A stretch of DNA of 64,000 bases from VRUE01 sp963699225 (GCA_963699225.1 OY969423.1:2294001-2358000); one strand, 5' to 3'; positions 8,347-16,787 are shown, counted from the first letter of the stretch. Made by a program: numbers and translations. Notes: a model not told the origin generated them from the sequence alone.

Positions 8347-9549
8347 CTAGAGGAAGGTCTTGCCCTCGCCGCGGTAGGTGGGGACGACGTCGACGATCTC
8401 CTCGCCCTCGACCAGGTGGAGGACGTCGAAGCGCTCGCAGAGCTCGCCCGCCTTGGCGTGACGCATATAGACACGATCGCCGATTTGAAGGTCACGGGCG
8501 GGGGGGCCGCTGAGTGGGGTCTGCACCTCTCCCGCACCCTCCTCGGGGTCGAGCTCGAGCTCGGGCGGCAGCCAGGGGGAGGGGACGCGCGAAGCATCGC
8601 CGCTGCCGGAGGCGAGGTAGCCGCCACCCAGCGCGGTCGCGACCTCCGGGCTGGGCTTGCGCACGATTGGCAGGGTGTAGCCGGCGGCCGGAGTGAGGCT
8701 AAAGCGGCTGTAGGTGTCGAAGAGGGTGGGGGCGTAAAAGCCCGATCCGGCGGCGATCTCGCTGACCGTGTCCTCGGCCCCGGTCAGCTCGAGGCTGCCA
8801 GTGCCGCCGCCGTTGACGATCGGCAGCTCGGCGAACTCGCGGATCGCGGCGACGACCGCGGCCCTGCGTTCGGCCAGCTCGGCGGCGGAGCGGCGCTGCA
8901 TCGAGCGGATCGCAGCGCCACGCAGGCGTCGGCCCGGAGGCCGGTCGCCGACGCCGGCGATCTGGCCCTCGTAGGCCATCAGCGCGGCCAGCTCCAGCTG
9001 CGGCCGTCGCTCGATCTCGCGCGCAAGCGCCACTGCTTGCTCGACCGTGTGGATTGGCGAGCGCTTCGGCCCGACTTTGATCCGCCCGCCGGCTGCCCAC
9101 CAGCCCGCGTCGAGCTCGATGCAGACCCGTACCGGCGAGGCTGCTGCCCCCAGCACCGACTCGATCGCGTCGAGATGCTCGACGCAGTCGACCATCACGA
9201 TCGGCGCGCCGCCGGGGTTGGCAACCGAGCGCAGCGCCAGTTCCTCGAGCGCCCCGGTGTCGGCGGTGGGATAAGCGAGCAGCAAGTTCTCGAAGCCCTC
9301 CTCGGCGAGCCACAGCGTCTCCGGCAGGGTGAAGGTCATCAGCCCGATGTAGCGCTCGTCGCGAGCCAGGATCCGCTCGATCAGCGCCCGGCAACGCAGC
9401 GACTTGCTCGCCACCCGGATCGGCTTCCCCGCTGCCCGGGCCAGCATCGCGTCGCTGTTGGACCACATCGCATCGAGGTCGACGAAGGCAAACGGCGCCT
9501 CAACCTCGGCGAAGATCGCCTCGAATTGAGCGTGCGAGCGGGCGGACAC
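8347..9549 (-). CDS. PLP-dependent D-amino acid aldolase/deaminase (fold-type III, D-threonine aldolase-like)
   Basis: 400 residues. The N-terminal alanine-racemase-like barrel begins after APFAFVDLDAMWSN, and RVASKSLRC places the PLP lysine at K49. PIVNGGGTGS (about residue 245-254) is the phosphate-binding Gly loop. The C-terminal small domain has IGDRVYMRHAKAGELCERF, matching the metal-binding His/Cys region of D-serine dehydratase/D-threonine aldolase proteins. Similar proteins are often adjacent to ALO-type oxidases in Actinobacteria, and here they are tail-to-tail with no gap. Exact D-amino acid substrate is not determinable. Confidence 0.82.
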   Translation of the reverse strand: MSARSHAQFEAIFAEVEAPFAFVDLDAMWSNSDAMLARAAGKPIRVASKSLRCRALIERILARDERYIGLMTFTLPETLWLAEEGFENLLLAYPTADTGALEELALRSVANPGGAPIVMVDCVEHLDAIESVLGAAASPVRVCIELDAGWWAAGGRIKVGPKRSPIHTVEQAVALAREIERRPQLELAALMAYEGQIAGVGDRPPGRRLRGAAIRSMQRRSAAELAERRAAVVAAIREFAELPIVNGGGTGSLELTGAEDTVSEIAAGSGFYAPTLFDTYSRFSLTPAAGYTLPIVRKPSPEVATALGGGYLASGSGDASRVPSPWLPPELELDPEEGAGEVQTPLSGPPARDLQIGDRVYMRHAKAGELCERFDVLHLVEGEEIVDVVPTYRGEGKTFL

Positions 9550-9606
9550 GCTGACGAGACTAACCGCGCCGTATCCCGTGAGTTCCTACAATCGTGCCGA
9601 ATGCCC

Positions 9607-9695
9607 GGAGAGGTGGCCGAGTGGCTGAAGGCACTCGCCTGCTAAGCGAGTAGGGGGCGCAAGCTCTCTCGAGGGTTCGAATCCCTCCCTCTCCG
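9607..9695 (+). tRNA. tRNA-Ser(GCU)
   Basis: An 89-nt class II tRNA with acceptor stem GGAGAGG/CCTCTCC, anticodon GCT in the loop CTGCTAA, a long variable arm and a T arm GGTTCGAATCC. Discriminator G is at 9695. No duplicated 3' end is visible nearby. Confidence 0.95.
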
Positions 9696-9711
9696 CTCCC
9701 GTCCGTGGGAC

Positions 9712-11169
9712 TCAAGCCTTTCGCTGGCCGAGGAGCAGGCCTACGCCGTCGCTGGCTAGGGGCTCTCCGATCAACTCAACGTTGAGCTCGTCGGCGATCC
9801 AGCTCGTCAGCTCTTCGAAGTCGTAGTGATGCATGCCAGAGAGCATGTATTTCGCCTTCTTTTCGTGACTGGGAACAGCGAAGCTCGTCAGCGTCCGGGT
9901 CCCCGGCACGTCGCTCACCTTCGTCTTCGGCTGGTACTTGAGTTCGCACGAGTCGCGCGGTATCCCCAGCGCGTCGAGCGTACTCAGGTCCCACTGCCTG
10001 GAGTCGTCGTCTTCAAACAGCGCCATCGAGTCCTGGGGGTCGCCGATGTTGGCCTCGATCAGCACCAGGTCACCCGGCAGCATCGCGCCGGCGATGCTGG
10101 TGAGGATGTCGGACTCGTCGAAGCTGCCCAGCGTATTGCCGAGCACCGAGAACAAGTTCGGGTTAGCTCTGTAGCCGGTGATAGTGGCGAAGGCTTGCAG
10201 GTTCGTGAAGTCGCCAAGCACGGCCTTGCAGCGGAAATCGTCGTGCGTCATGGCGCTTTTCGAGATACGCCGGATCGTCTCGACCAAGAGGATGTCGCTG
10301 ATGTCGATCGGGTAGTAGTAGAGGTGCTCGCTCTCGCCCAGATGCGGTGCGAGCGCCCGCAGCAGCATCTCATCCTTGCTGCCGTCCCCGCAACCGAGGC
10401 TGATCAGGTCAAGCGCCGCCGTGCCGGCTGCCTCGCACGCCAGCTCGGCGATTAGCGTTCGATTGTTGCGCAGGTGTGCCTTGGCTTGTTCGAAGTACTT
10501 GTAGTTGTCGGTGCGACAGAGACTCAGCCAGTGGCGGCCGCCGTCCGGCTGAGCGAACTGGAACTTCGCCGGCACCCTCTCTCCGTGGAGTACGGCCTTT
10601 TTGAGCTCATCCACCGAGTCCCTCGGCTCCAGGACGTAGAGCGCCGAGTCGGCGATCTTCTCGAGGTGCTCAGCATCGCCGCGTTCGAATATGTCCTCGC
10701 GCCCGGGGCGGTACCTCAGCCCGGTGGATTTGATCGTTGGCCAGAGCTCTCGCGCCGGGTTTGCCATCGTCTGCCGGTCGTCACCGTCCCGTTCGAACGG
10801 GATCGTGACAATGCCGAGCAGGTCCGAGAGGATCCTAATCTCCTTGTCCTTGCTGTCGGGAACGAGGATGAACGTGCGATCGCGCCCGAGATGACCGAAC
10901 GCCATCCCCAGCTCGAAGAGGACGTTGTCGCGGGGGATGTCGTGCCTTTGCTCGCGGATGATGGCGACATCGGTGGCGTTGAGTATGAACGTTGCGAAGT
11001 CGGCGTTTTCCAGGTGTTTTTCGAGCCCGTCGAGTGTGCTGCGCGAAAGCGGCCAAGCTGTAGTGGCCCAACTGCGAACGGATACTTTTTCCTTCAGGTT
11101 GACGCCAAGGGCATCGATCAGTTCCTTATCCTCGTTCGAAGACCCCACGAACATGATCGGTTTAGACAC
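9712..11169 (-). CDS. TIR-like (CAP12-type) domain fused to EgtD-like SAM methyltransferase
   Basis: 485 residues in two domains. Residues 1-150 match the predicted nucleotide-binding TIR-like family seen in Pycsar/CBASS effectors: MFVGSSNED at 6-14 and RDNVLFELGMAFG at 80-92, with Glu86 the likely NAD-hydrolysing residue. Residues 165-485 look like a histidine-specific (EgtD/Methyltransf_33) methyltransferase: SAM motif LISLGCGDGSKDE at 255-267, YYPIDIS at 285-291, and SVLGNTLGSFDESD at 341-354, equivalent to the GSTIGNF loop of EgtD. It is the last gene of a minus-strand operon, 59 bases after the ATP-grasp gene. Inference: it may methylate or sense the product of that enzyme, or be a defence effector. 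Which is unknown; the fusion itself is clearly readable. Confidence 0.78.
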   Translation of the reverse strand: MSKPIMFVGSSNEDKELIDALGVNLKEKVSVRSWATTAWPLSRSTLDGLEKHLENADFATFILNATDVAIIREQRHDIPRDNVLFELGMAFGHLGRDRTFILVPDSKDKEIRILSDLLGIVTIPFERDGDDRQTMANPARELWPTIKSTGLRYRPGREDIFERGDAEHLEKIADSALYVLEPRDSVDELKKAVLHGERVPAKFQFAQPDGGRHWLSLCRTDNYKYFEQAKAHLRNNRTLIAELACEAAGTAALDLISLGCGDGSKDEMLLRALAPHLGESEHLYYYPIDISDILLVETIRRISKSAMTHDDFRCKAVLGDFTNLQAFATITGYRANPNLFSVLGNTLGSFDESDILTSIAGAMLPGDLVLIEANIGDPQDSMALFEDDDSRQWDLSTLDALGIPRDSCELKYQPKTKVSDVPGTRTLTSFAVPSHEKKAKYMLSGMHHYDFEELTSWIADELNVELIGEPLASDGVGLLLGQRKA

Positions 11170-11228
11170 TTTCCCCTCCTCAATTGCTCGACGGCGAGAA
11201 TCTAGTGAAGTAACAGGATTGCTGGCGC

Positions 11229-12212
11229 CTAACGGTGTGAATCGACGCGTTTGGCGATCTCATTGGCGAGGAACCGCGAGATGGTCGGCTCCTCGTCGGA
11301 CTCGAAGTAGCTCCAGTCTCCATTGGGTGTGACGTCGACCAGCGCCGCCTCGCCCTGCTCGGAGAGCACGAGGTCAAAGGTGCAGTAGGAGAAGGAGAGG
11401 CCCTCGGCAAAGCCGCGGAGGGCCTCGGCGAGGTCGGCGGGCAGCTCGTACTCCCGTGGATTGAGATCAACGAGCGACGCATAGCGAATGTCCACGTGTT
11501 GGTCCGAGGGGGTGAGCGCGAGCGAGAGCAACTCGCCGAGTGAGTAGAACACCCGAACCTCGAGTGAGGGAGCGACGTATTCCTGCAGCAAGGAGGGGGT
11601 GGGGAGGGCCGTCCCTGGCAGTGCCGCACGATCGGCGTCGGAGAGGAGCGTTGTGGAGAAGTGCCGCCGCTCGTCGATTCGCTCATCCGCCGATATCGCC
11701 TTTGCAACCAGCTCCTTTGAGGTGGCCTCCGGAAAGCGAACGGGAGTGGATACCGAGAACGGCGGCACCGGCAGGCCATCGTTGGCGGCGCGCAGCAGCA
11801 GCGAGAGCTTGTTCGAGCCGAGCAACGTCGCGGTGGGGGCGTTGACCCATGTGCAGTCGGCTCGGACCTCCTCGGCGAGGAGCAGGCCGTCGATAAGAGA
11901 GCTCCACTCGCGCTCGGAGAATTCACGGTCGGCGGCGGTCGCCAGCTGTGAGGAGACGAGCGGCCGAGCCTGAAGCAGGCGTCGGCGGTAGATGACGAGA
12001 GGCGCGGCGCGGAGGTCGTTCGCACTCACCCTTGCTCCCGGCTGTCTCAACTCGAAACCGTCCGTGTCCGCCTGCACAGACACGGACGCCTCCTCCACGC
12101 CGAAGCGCCACCAGGTGATCGGCAGCTCGTCGGTCAGGCAGGACACCAAACGGCCGACGCCGACATCGTCGGCGTCGGCAAAGATGAGGACGGCGGGCTC
12201 GATGAACGTCAA
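11229..12212 (-). CDS. ATP-grasp peptide ligase, graspetide maturase (TgmB/MvdD-like)
   Basis: 327 residues, the usual size of ATP-grasp RiPP maturases, which form side-chain esters or amides in precursor peptides. The N-terminal 110 residues are the recognition domain (VLIFADADDVGV, LPITWWRFG, IYRRRLLQARP). The ATP-grasp part includes TWVNAPTATLLGSNKL at 121-136, the LLQEYVAPSLEVRVFY strand region near 208-223, and LVDVTPNGDWSYFE at 291-304 supplying metal ligands. Start is TTG at 12212, the only start between an upstream in-frame TGA and the conserved FIEPAVLIF. It follows a short peptide gene by 23 bases and precedes the TIR-methyltransferase, so the three form one operon. Confidence 0.82.
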   Translation of the reverse strand: MTFIEPAVLIFADADDVGVGRLVSCLTDELPITWWRFGVEEASVSVQADTDGFELRQPGARVSANDLRAAPLVIYRRRLLQARPLVSSQLATAADREFSEREWSSLIDGLLLAEEVRADCTWVNAPTATLLGSNKLSLLLRAANDGLPVPPFSVSTPVRFPEATSKELVAKAISADERIDERRHFSTTLLSDADRAALPGTALPTPSLLQEYVAPSLEVRVFYSLGELLSLALTPSDQHVDIRYASLVDLNPREYELPADLAEALRGFAEGLSFSYCTFDLVLSEQGEAALVDVTPNGDWSYFESDEEPTISRFLANEIAKRVDSHR

Positions 12213-12235
12213 CCGAACTCAGCCGCTGTTGGTGA

Positions 12236-12346
12236 CTATGGAGTCTTCTTCAAAGGCACCGGCGCTGCATAGCGCAAGAACAACGGCACGCTTTGCTGCT
12301 GTGGCGGTGTCAAGTCCCGCGGCGCCGCGCCAGACTGATCGCACAC
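12236..12346 (-). CDS. Putative graspetide precursor peptide (TgmA-like leader, 36 aa)
   Basis: A short gene starting GTG at 12346 behind a perfect AGGAGG. The product is 36 residues: MCDQSGAAPRDLTPPQQQSV followed by PLFLRYAAPVPLKKTP. The PLFLRYAAPVP segment closely resembles the PFGLRY..PVP recognition motif in precursors of the TgmA/B ATP-grasp system, and the gene lies directly upstream of the ATP-grasp ligase. Oddly, only six residues (VPLKKTP minus the motif) remain after it and there is no Asp or Glu in that tail, so it lacks the usual core. It stops with TAG; beyond it the frame continues SPTAAEFG then TGA. It could be a truncated precursor, a stand-alone leader, or chance; the Shine-Dalgarno and position argue for a real gene. 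Confidence 0.62.
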   Translation of the reverse strand: MCDQSGAAPRDLTPPQQQSVPLFLRYAAPVPLKKTP

Positions 12347-12352
12347 GATAAT

Positions 12353-12358
12353 CCTCCT
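12353..12358 (-). promoter_or_regulatory. Shine-Dalgarno deciding the start of the short peptide gene
   Basis: A full AGGAGG on the minus strand, six bases before the GTG at 12346. It is the strongest ribosome binding site in this neighbourhood. The 12347-12443 spacer also holds two GGTCGAA direct copies near 12366-12381 on the plus strand, of unknown role. Confidence 0.7.
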
Positions 12359-12443
12359 AGGTCCTGGTCGAAGTACGGTCGAAAAGACGACCCAGATGAT
12401 AGTCAGAGTGCGGTCGGCTTTATAGCGCGGCGCAGTTAGGCGG

Positions 12444-13871
12444 TCACTGGCGCGAGCGCAGGACGACGCGACCGCCGCGCGACGGGATCATCGTCACGTT
12501 GCGATGTAGGGCGCGCTCGGGCTCTGGCTCGGCCGCCTCGAGGTCGAGGCGGCGGGCGGTTGCCTCGAGCACGACGCGCATCTCGGCCATTGCCAGGGCG
12601 GCGCCGAGGCAGCGGCGGATGCCGCCGCCGAAGGGGATCCACTCATAGGTGCCGGGTTTGCGGCCGAGCCAGCGCTCGGGGCGGAACTCGAAGGGTTCGG
12701 GGTAGAGGTCCTCGCGATGGTGGACGAGCAGGATGCTCATCCCGATCGGCGTGTCGGCCGAGACGCCGTAGGGGCCGAGCTGCCAGGGCACCGTCACCCG
12801 GCGGCCGATGAAAGGCACAACCGGGCGCGAGCGCATGCTCTCGATGATCGTCGCCTCCACTTGCTCTTCGGCGTTGTCGCCGTTGCGCGTCGCCTCGCGC
12901 AGCGCCTCATGCGCGTTGGGGTTGCGGACGAGGCGCTCCCAAGTCCAGGAAAGGGTGTTGGCGGTGGTCTCGTGGCCGGCGAGGACGAGGGTGAGCAACT
13001 CGTCGCGGACTTCTTTGTCGTCCATCGCCTCGCCCTCCTCGGTGCGCGCCTGCAGCAGCAGGGAGAGGATGTCGCGGCGCTCCTCCAGGTGCGGGTCGGC
13101 GCGGCGGGCCTTGATCACGGCGTAGGTCGGCCGGTCGAGGATGGCGACGCCGAGCTTGATCACCCCGGAGGCGTCTTCGCGGCCAATGCTGAGCAGTTCT
13201 CCGAGCTGGCCGACTGGCGAGGTGGAGGCATTGACCAATCGCTTGACCGTGACTCGCATCCGGTCCTCGGGTGTGCCGCGCTCGGGCTTGCCCTCGATGC
13301 CGAAGATTCCGCCCATGATCACGTCGAGGGTGATCGCCTGCATGCGCGGCGCCAGCGCGAAAGGTCGGTTCAGCGGCCAGCGGTCGAGCTCGCGTTCGGT
13401 TGCCGCGACGATCATCTCCGTGTAGCGCTCGATCGCCTCGCCGTGGAAGGGCGGCAGCAGCAGCTTGCGCTGGCGCATGTGGCGCGCGCCGAGCGAGGTG
13501 AGGACCGAGCCGGTGCCGAGGATCGGCCGCAGCGGCGACTCACCGGTCAGCGAGGGGGCCAGCTCTGGTTTGGCGGTGAAGAGGGAGCGCACGTGGTCGG
13601 GGTGGCTGGTGACGACCGGGCCACCGGGCATCGCGGTTCGCATGCGGAAGACCTCGCCGATTCGGCGCTGAGCGCCGAAGACGTACTCGATCTGGCGCAT
13701 GCTGAAGCGCAGCATCTGCGCGCTGCGCGGCAGCGGCACGGCCGGGGGCTTGCCGAGCTTCTCCAGCTCGGCCGGCTCGATTGACCCGGCAGGGGAAGGC
13801 GGTGCGGTGCCGACGAGATCCGGGAAGGCCGGCTCGTCGGCGCCGGCGGGACGCTCGGCGACGGTGCTCAC
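12444..13871 (-). CDS. Cytochrome P450
   Basis: 475 residues, a full-length soluble bacterial P450. The I-helix oxygen-activation motif AGHETTAN is at 298-305, the K-helix ESMR pair at 344-347, PERW near 398-401, and the haem-binding FGGGIRRCLG loop puts the cysteine ligand at residue 421. It lacks a membrane anchor and resembles the CYP family groups with long N-termini. A close paralogue is encoded at 44634-46073 with the same domain spacing and shared N-terminal PPSPAGxIExAEL. It is divergent from pyruvate kinase. Redox partners are not encoded nearby and the substrate is unknown. Confidence 0.93.
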   Translation of the reverse strand: MSTVAERPAGADEPAFPDLVGTAPPSPAGSIEPAELEKLGKPPAVPLPRSAQMLRFSMRQIEYVFGAQRRIGEVFRMRTAMPGGPVVTSHPDHVRSLFTAKPELAPSLTGESPLRPILGTGSVLTSLGARHMRQRKLLLPPFHGEAIERYTEMIVAATERELDRWPLNRPFALAPRMQAITLDVIMGGIFGIEGKPERGTPEDRMRVTVKRLVNASTSPVGQLGELLSIGREDASGVIKLGVAILDRPTYAVIKARRADPHLEERRDILSLLLQARTEEGEAMDDKEVRDELLTLVLAGHETTANTLSWTWERLVRNPNAHEALREATRNGDNAEEQVEATIIESMRSRPVVPFIGRRVTVPWQLGPYGVSADTPIGMSILLVHHREDLYPEPFEFRPERWLGRKPGTYEWIPFGGGIRRCLGAALAMAEMRVVLEATARRLDLEAAEPEPERALHRNVTMIPSRGGRVVLRSRQ

Positions 13872-13882
13872 GGCTCCATTCT

Positions 13883-13898
13883 CACAGAGATTGGTGTA
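13883..13898 (-). promoter_or_regulatory. Candidate operator/promoter element shared with the other P450 gene
   Basis: On the minus strand TACAC-N8-GTG, 11 bases upstream of the P450 start. The other P450 gene has TACAC-N8-GTA 13 bases upstream of its start (44605-44620). Similar spacing in the two paralogues suggests a shared regulator or a conserved promoter segment; the half-sites are short, so chance is possible. Confidence 0.3.
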
Positions 13899-13948
13899 AA
13901 GGTCGCGTTTTCACAGGGTGCGATTCGTCACTCTCTACAGTCATAAGA

Positions 13949-15364
13949 ATGCATCACGGCAGGCGCACGAAGATCATCGCGACGGTTGGACCGGCCAGCT
14001 GGGAGCCGGACACCCTGGTGCGCCTGATCGAGGCCGGCGCCGACGTCTTCCGGCTCAACTTCTCCCACGCCGACCGCGACCGGCACGCGCGTACGGTCGA
14101 GGCGATTCGCGCCGCGGCTGAGCAGGTCGGCGAAGAGGTGGCGGTGCTCGGCGACCTGCCCGGGCCGAAGCTGCGGATCGGCGAGCTGCGCGACGACGTT
14201 GCCGAGCTGGAGACCGGTACGCACGTGAAGCTGACGCCGCAAGCGGTCGAGGGCGACAGGGAGACGATCCCGGTCACCTGGCCGGGCGTGACGTCGCTTG
14301 CGCAGGACGAGCCTGTCTACCTCGCCGACGGCTCGATCCGCCTGCGCGTGCGCGGTCCCGAAGACGGCGGCGTTGACTGCGAGGTCGAGGTCGGCGGAAC
14401 GCTCTCCTCGCACAAGGGCATGAACGTGCCGGGGATAGTGACCCCGGCGGCGACCACGGGGGATTTGGGCTGGGTCGAGTTCGCGGTCGAACAGGGGGTC
14501 GACCTGCTGGCGGTGTCTTTCGTCTCGACCGCGGCCGACCTCGAGCCGGTCTACGAGCGGCTGCGCGGCCTCGACTCCGACATCCCGCTGATCGCCAAGA
14601 TCGAGAAGCAGCAGGCTGCCGAGAACGCCGAGGAGATCGTCGCGGCGGCGACCGGGGGAGTGATGGTCGCTCGCGGCGACCTCGGGATCGAGGTGCCGCT
14701 GGCGCAGGTTCCGGTCCTGCAGAAGCGGCTGATCCGTGGTGCCGGCAAGCGCTCCAAGCCGGCGATAACGGCGACGCAGATGCTGGCCTCGATGGTGATC
14801 GCGCGGCGGCCGACCCGGGCCGAGGTGACCGACGTCGCCAACGCGATCTACGACGGCACCGACGCGGTGATGCTCTCCGAGGAGACCGCCGTCGGCCAGC
14901 ACCCGGTCGAGGCGGTGCGGGTGATGGACCAGATCGCCCGCGCCACCGAGCCCGATCTTCCCTACGGTGACTGGCTCTTCGGCCGCACCGACCAGGCGAC
15001 CCAGGACGTCGCCGACTCGGTTGCCCAGGGCGCGGTCGGCGCGGTTTACCGGCTCGGGCTGGCGGCGCTGGTGGTGCCGACGACGAGCGGTCGCACGGCT
15101 CGGCTCGTCTCCGCCCACCGGCCAAACGTGCCGGTGCTGGCGGTCTCACCGCGGATCGAGACCGTGCGCCGATTGAAGCTGCTCTTTGGCGTCACCGCGG
15201 TGCTCAACGAGCAGGAGAGCGACGTGCGCGCCCTTCTGCAGGACTGCGCGGCGCTGGCGGCCAAGCACGGCATCGCCACCTCCGGCGACCTGATCGCGAT
15301 CACCGCCGGGCTTCCCGAGCAGGAGCTGGGGACGAACCTCTTCGAGGTCCATCGCGTGCCATGA
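13949..15364 (+). CDS. pyk: Pyruvate kinase
   Basis: 471 residues, typical for bacterial pyruvate kinase, which converts phosphoenolpyruvate and ADP to pyruvate and ATP at the end of glycolysis. RRTKIIATVGPAS opens the A domain, LNFSHADRDRH follows, and the active-site signature LIAKIEKQQAAEN near residues 213-225 contains the catalytic lysine. GVMVARGDLGIEVP and ATQMLASM are also intact, and the C-terminal allosteric domain with TTSGRTARLVS is complete. ATG at 13949 is chosen because family homology begins four residues later; the open frame upstream is low-quality. Downstream enoyl-CoA hydratase starts 10 bases after the stop. Confidence 0.97.
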   Translation: MHHGRRTKIIATVGPASWEPDTLVRLIEAGADVFRLNFSHADRDRHARTVEAIRAAAEQVGEEVAVLGDLPGPKLRIGELRDDVAELETGTHVKLTPQAVEGDRETIPVTWPGVTSLAQDEPVYLADGSIRLRVRGPEDGGVDCEVEVGGTLSSHKGMNVPGIVTPAATTGDLGWVEFAVEQGVDLLAVSFVSTAADLEPVYERLRGLDSDIPLIAKIEKQQAAENAEEIVAAATGGVMVARGDLGIEVPLAQVPVLQKRLIRGAGKRSKPAITATQMLASMVIARRPTRAEVTDVANAIYDGTDAVMLSEETAVGQHPVEAVRVMDQIARATEPDLPYGDWLFGRTDQATQDVADSVAQGAVGAVYRLGLAALVVPTTSGRTARLVSAHRPNVPVLAVSPRIETVRRLKLLFGVTAVLNEQESDVRALLQDCAALAAKHGIATSGDLIAITAGLPEQELGTNLFEVHRVP

Positions 15365-15374
15365 TCCCGGCGCG

Positions 15375-16166
15375 ATGAGCGCGGCGCAGGGTCCAATTCG
15401 AGTAGAGCGTGACGACGCCGGACTGGCGGTGATGACGCTCGACAGTCCGCCGCTGAACCTCTTTGACCGGGCGATGTTCGAGGGCCTGCAGGCGGGGATC
15501 GCCGATGTCGAAGGCGACCTGCCGCGGGCGCTCCTGATCCGCGCCGAGGGCCGCGCCGTCTCCGGTGGCGTCAACGTCGCCGAGTTCGACGGGCTGACGC
15601 CGGAGCGGGCGAGTGCGCTCTGGGATGAATTGATCGGCGCGGTGGAACGGGTGGAAGCGCTGCCGCTCCCCGTCATCTTCGCCGCCCACGCCCTGACCTT
15701 GACCGCCGCTTTCGAGCTGGCGCTGGGCTGTGACCTGATCCTCGCCGCGCGCTCGGCCAAGTTTGGCCTGGTCGAGAAAGTGGTTGGGCTGACGCCCTCG
15801 ATGGGCGGCACGCAGCGGTTGGCCGAGCGGGCCGGCAGCGGCCGGGCGCGCGAGTTCGTGATGACCGGCGAGCTCTTCGGCGCCGAGCAACTGGAGGGCT
15901 GGGGCGTCGTCAACCGGGTCTTCGAGGACGAGGGCTTCGACGGGAAGGCGCGTGCTTTCGCCGCCGAGTTGGCGGCCGGCCCGACCAAGGCGCACGCGAT
16001 GACGAAGCTGGTCCTGCGCCGCTTCCGCGAAGGCGGCATTCCGGCGGCGGACGAGGCGATCCGCACCGAGGCCGGTGAGCTCTTCGCCACCGAGGACCTG
16101 CAGCGTGCGGTCAAAACCTTCCTCGAGCACGGTGGCCCCGGCCACGCCACCTTCGAGGGTCGCTGA
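15375..16166 (+). CDS. Enoyl-CoA hydratase/isomerase family protein
   Basis: 263 residues with the crotonase fold. The oxyanion-hole segment RAVSGGVNVAEFDG (about residues 59-72) and the helix LALGCDLILAARSAKFGLVEKVVGLTPSMGGTQRL are clear. Glutamates in GLVEK and in GRAREFVMTG sit where the two catalytic acids of hydratases lie, so hydratase activity is plausible, although family members also act as isomerases or hydrolases. It follows pyk by 10 bases and precedes a hotdog thioesterase by 24 bases, suggesting a small acyl-CoA operon. Confidence 0.85.
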   Translation: MSAAQGPIRVERDDAGLAVMTLDSPPLNLFDRAMFEGLQAGIADVEGDLPRALLIRAEGRAVSGGVNVAEFDGLTPERASALWDELIGAVERVEALPLPVIFAAHALTLTAAFELALGCDLILAARSAKFGLVEKVVGLTPSMGGTQRLAERAGSGRAREFVMTGELFGAEQLEGWGVVNRVFEDEGFDGKARAFAAELAAGPTKAHAMTKLVLRRFREGGIPAADEAIRTEAGELFATEDLQRAVKTFLEHGGPGHATFEGR

Positions 16167-16190
16167 GCAGAACGGAATAGGGTCCTGCCA

Positions 16191-16661
16191 ATGATCGATT
16201 ACGACGCAATCGCACAGGGGATGACCCAGGCCGTGCCCTTTGCCAAATTCCTGGAGATCGAGGTGACGAAGGTCGCGCCAGGAGAGGCAGTCGCCGTACT
16301 TCCTGAGCGCTCCGAGCTGAAGAATCACGTCGGCTCCCAGCACGCTGGCGCTCTGTTCACCGTCGCCGAGACGGCCTCGGGAGCCGCCTTCGTTGGTGCC
16401 TTCGCCGAGCGCATGGGCGACGTCACGCCGCTGGCGCGCAGTGCCGAGATCTCTTACGAAAAGATCGCCAACGGCCCGATCGAGGCTCGCGCGTCCCTGG
16501 GGGTCCCCGCCGACGAGGCCCTGGCGACCCTCGACGCCGACGGCAAGGTCGTCTTCCCCTGTCAGATCGAGATGACCGACACCGAGGGCCAGCGAGTAGC
16601 CACCGCCACGGTCGAGTGGCACGTGCGGCTGAACAAGCCCAGCGAGCCGCAAGCCGCCTAA
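16191..16661 (+). CDS. Hotdog-fold thioesterase-like protein (PaaI/DUF4442 type)
   Basis: 156 residues. The hotdog helix HVGSQHAGALFTVAETASGAAF (about residues 45-66) and the strand ITYE-like SAEISYEKIANGPIEARA are characteristic of PaaI/YiiD-like acyl-CoA thioesterases, which hydrolyse acyl-CoA to free acid. The catalytic acidic residue would be the Glu in FTVAETASG. It ends the run beginning with pyk, just before tRNA-Arg. The exact acyl substrate is unknown. Confidence 0.75.
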   Translation: MIDYDAIAQGMTQAVPFAKFLEIEVTKVAPGEAVAVLPERSELKNHVGSQHAGALFTVAETASGAAFVGAFAERMGDVTPLARSAEISYEKIANGPIEARASLGVPADEALATLDADGKVVFPCQIEMTDTEGQRVATATVEWHVRLNKPSEPQAA

Positions 16662-16713
16662 CAACGTCCCCGAATCCCTAGAATCGCCACCTCGGGCTAC
16701 CCAGCCTATTCCC

Positions 16714-16787
16714 GCGCCAGTAGCTCAGTTGGATAGAGCGTCGGTCTACGAAACCGAAGGTCACAGGTTCGAATCCTGTCTGGCGCG
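16714..16787 (+). tRNA. tRNA-Arg(ACG), integration target
   Basis: A 74-nt tRNA with acceptor GCGCCAG/CTGGCGC, D arm GCTCAGTTGGATAGAGC, anticodon ACG in loop CTACGAA, and T arm ACAGGTTCGAATCCTGT. Its 3' 42 bases from 16746 are duplicated exactly at 27088-27129, marking it as the attachment gene of an integrated element. The gene remains intact. Confidence 0.96.
16746..16787 (+). repeat. attL core (42 bp, 3' half of tRNA-Arg)
   Basis: Identical over 42 bases to 27088-27129, running from the anticodon loop to the discriminator base. The flanks differ on both sides: T versus G before, C versus T after. Confidence 0.9.

Noticed and set aside
12236..12238. The TAG stop of the short peptide gene as a programmed readthrough codon
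   Set aside because: Readthrough adds only eight residues and there is no surrounding signal; kept only as a remark.
12444..13871. P450 as a tailoring enzyme of the peptide operon
   Set aside because: It is on the same strand and 97 bases upstream of the peptide gene, but a close paralogue lies far away without any peptide genes, so membership is not supported.
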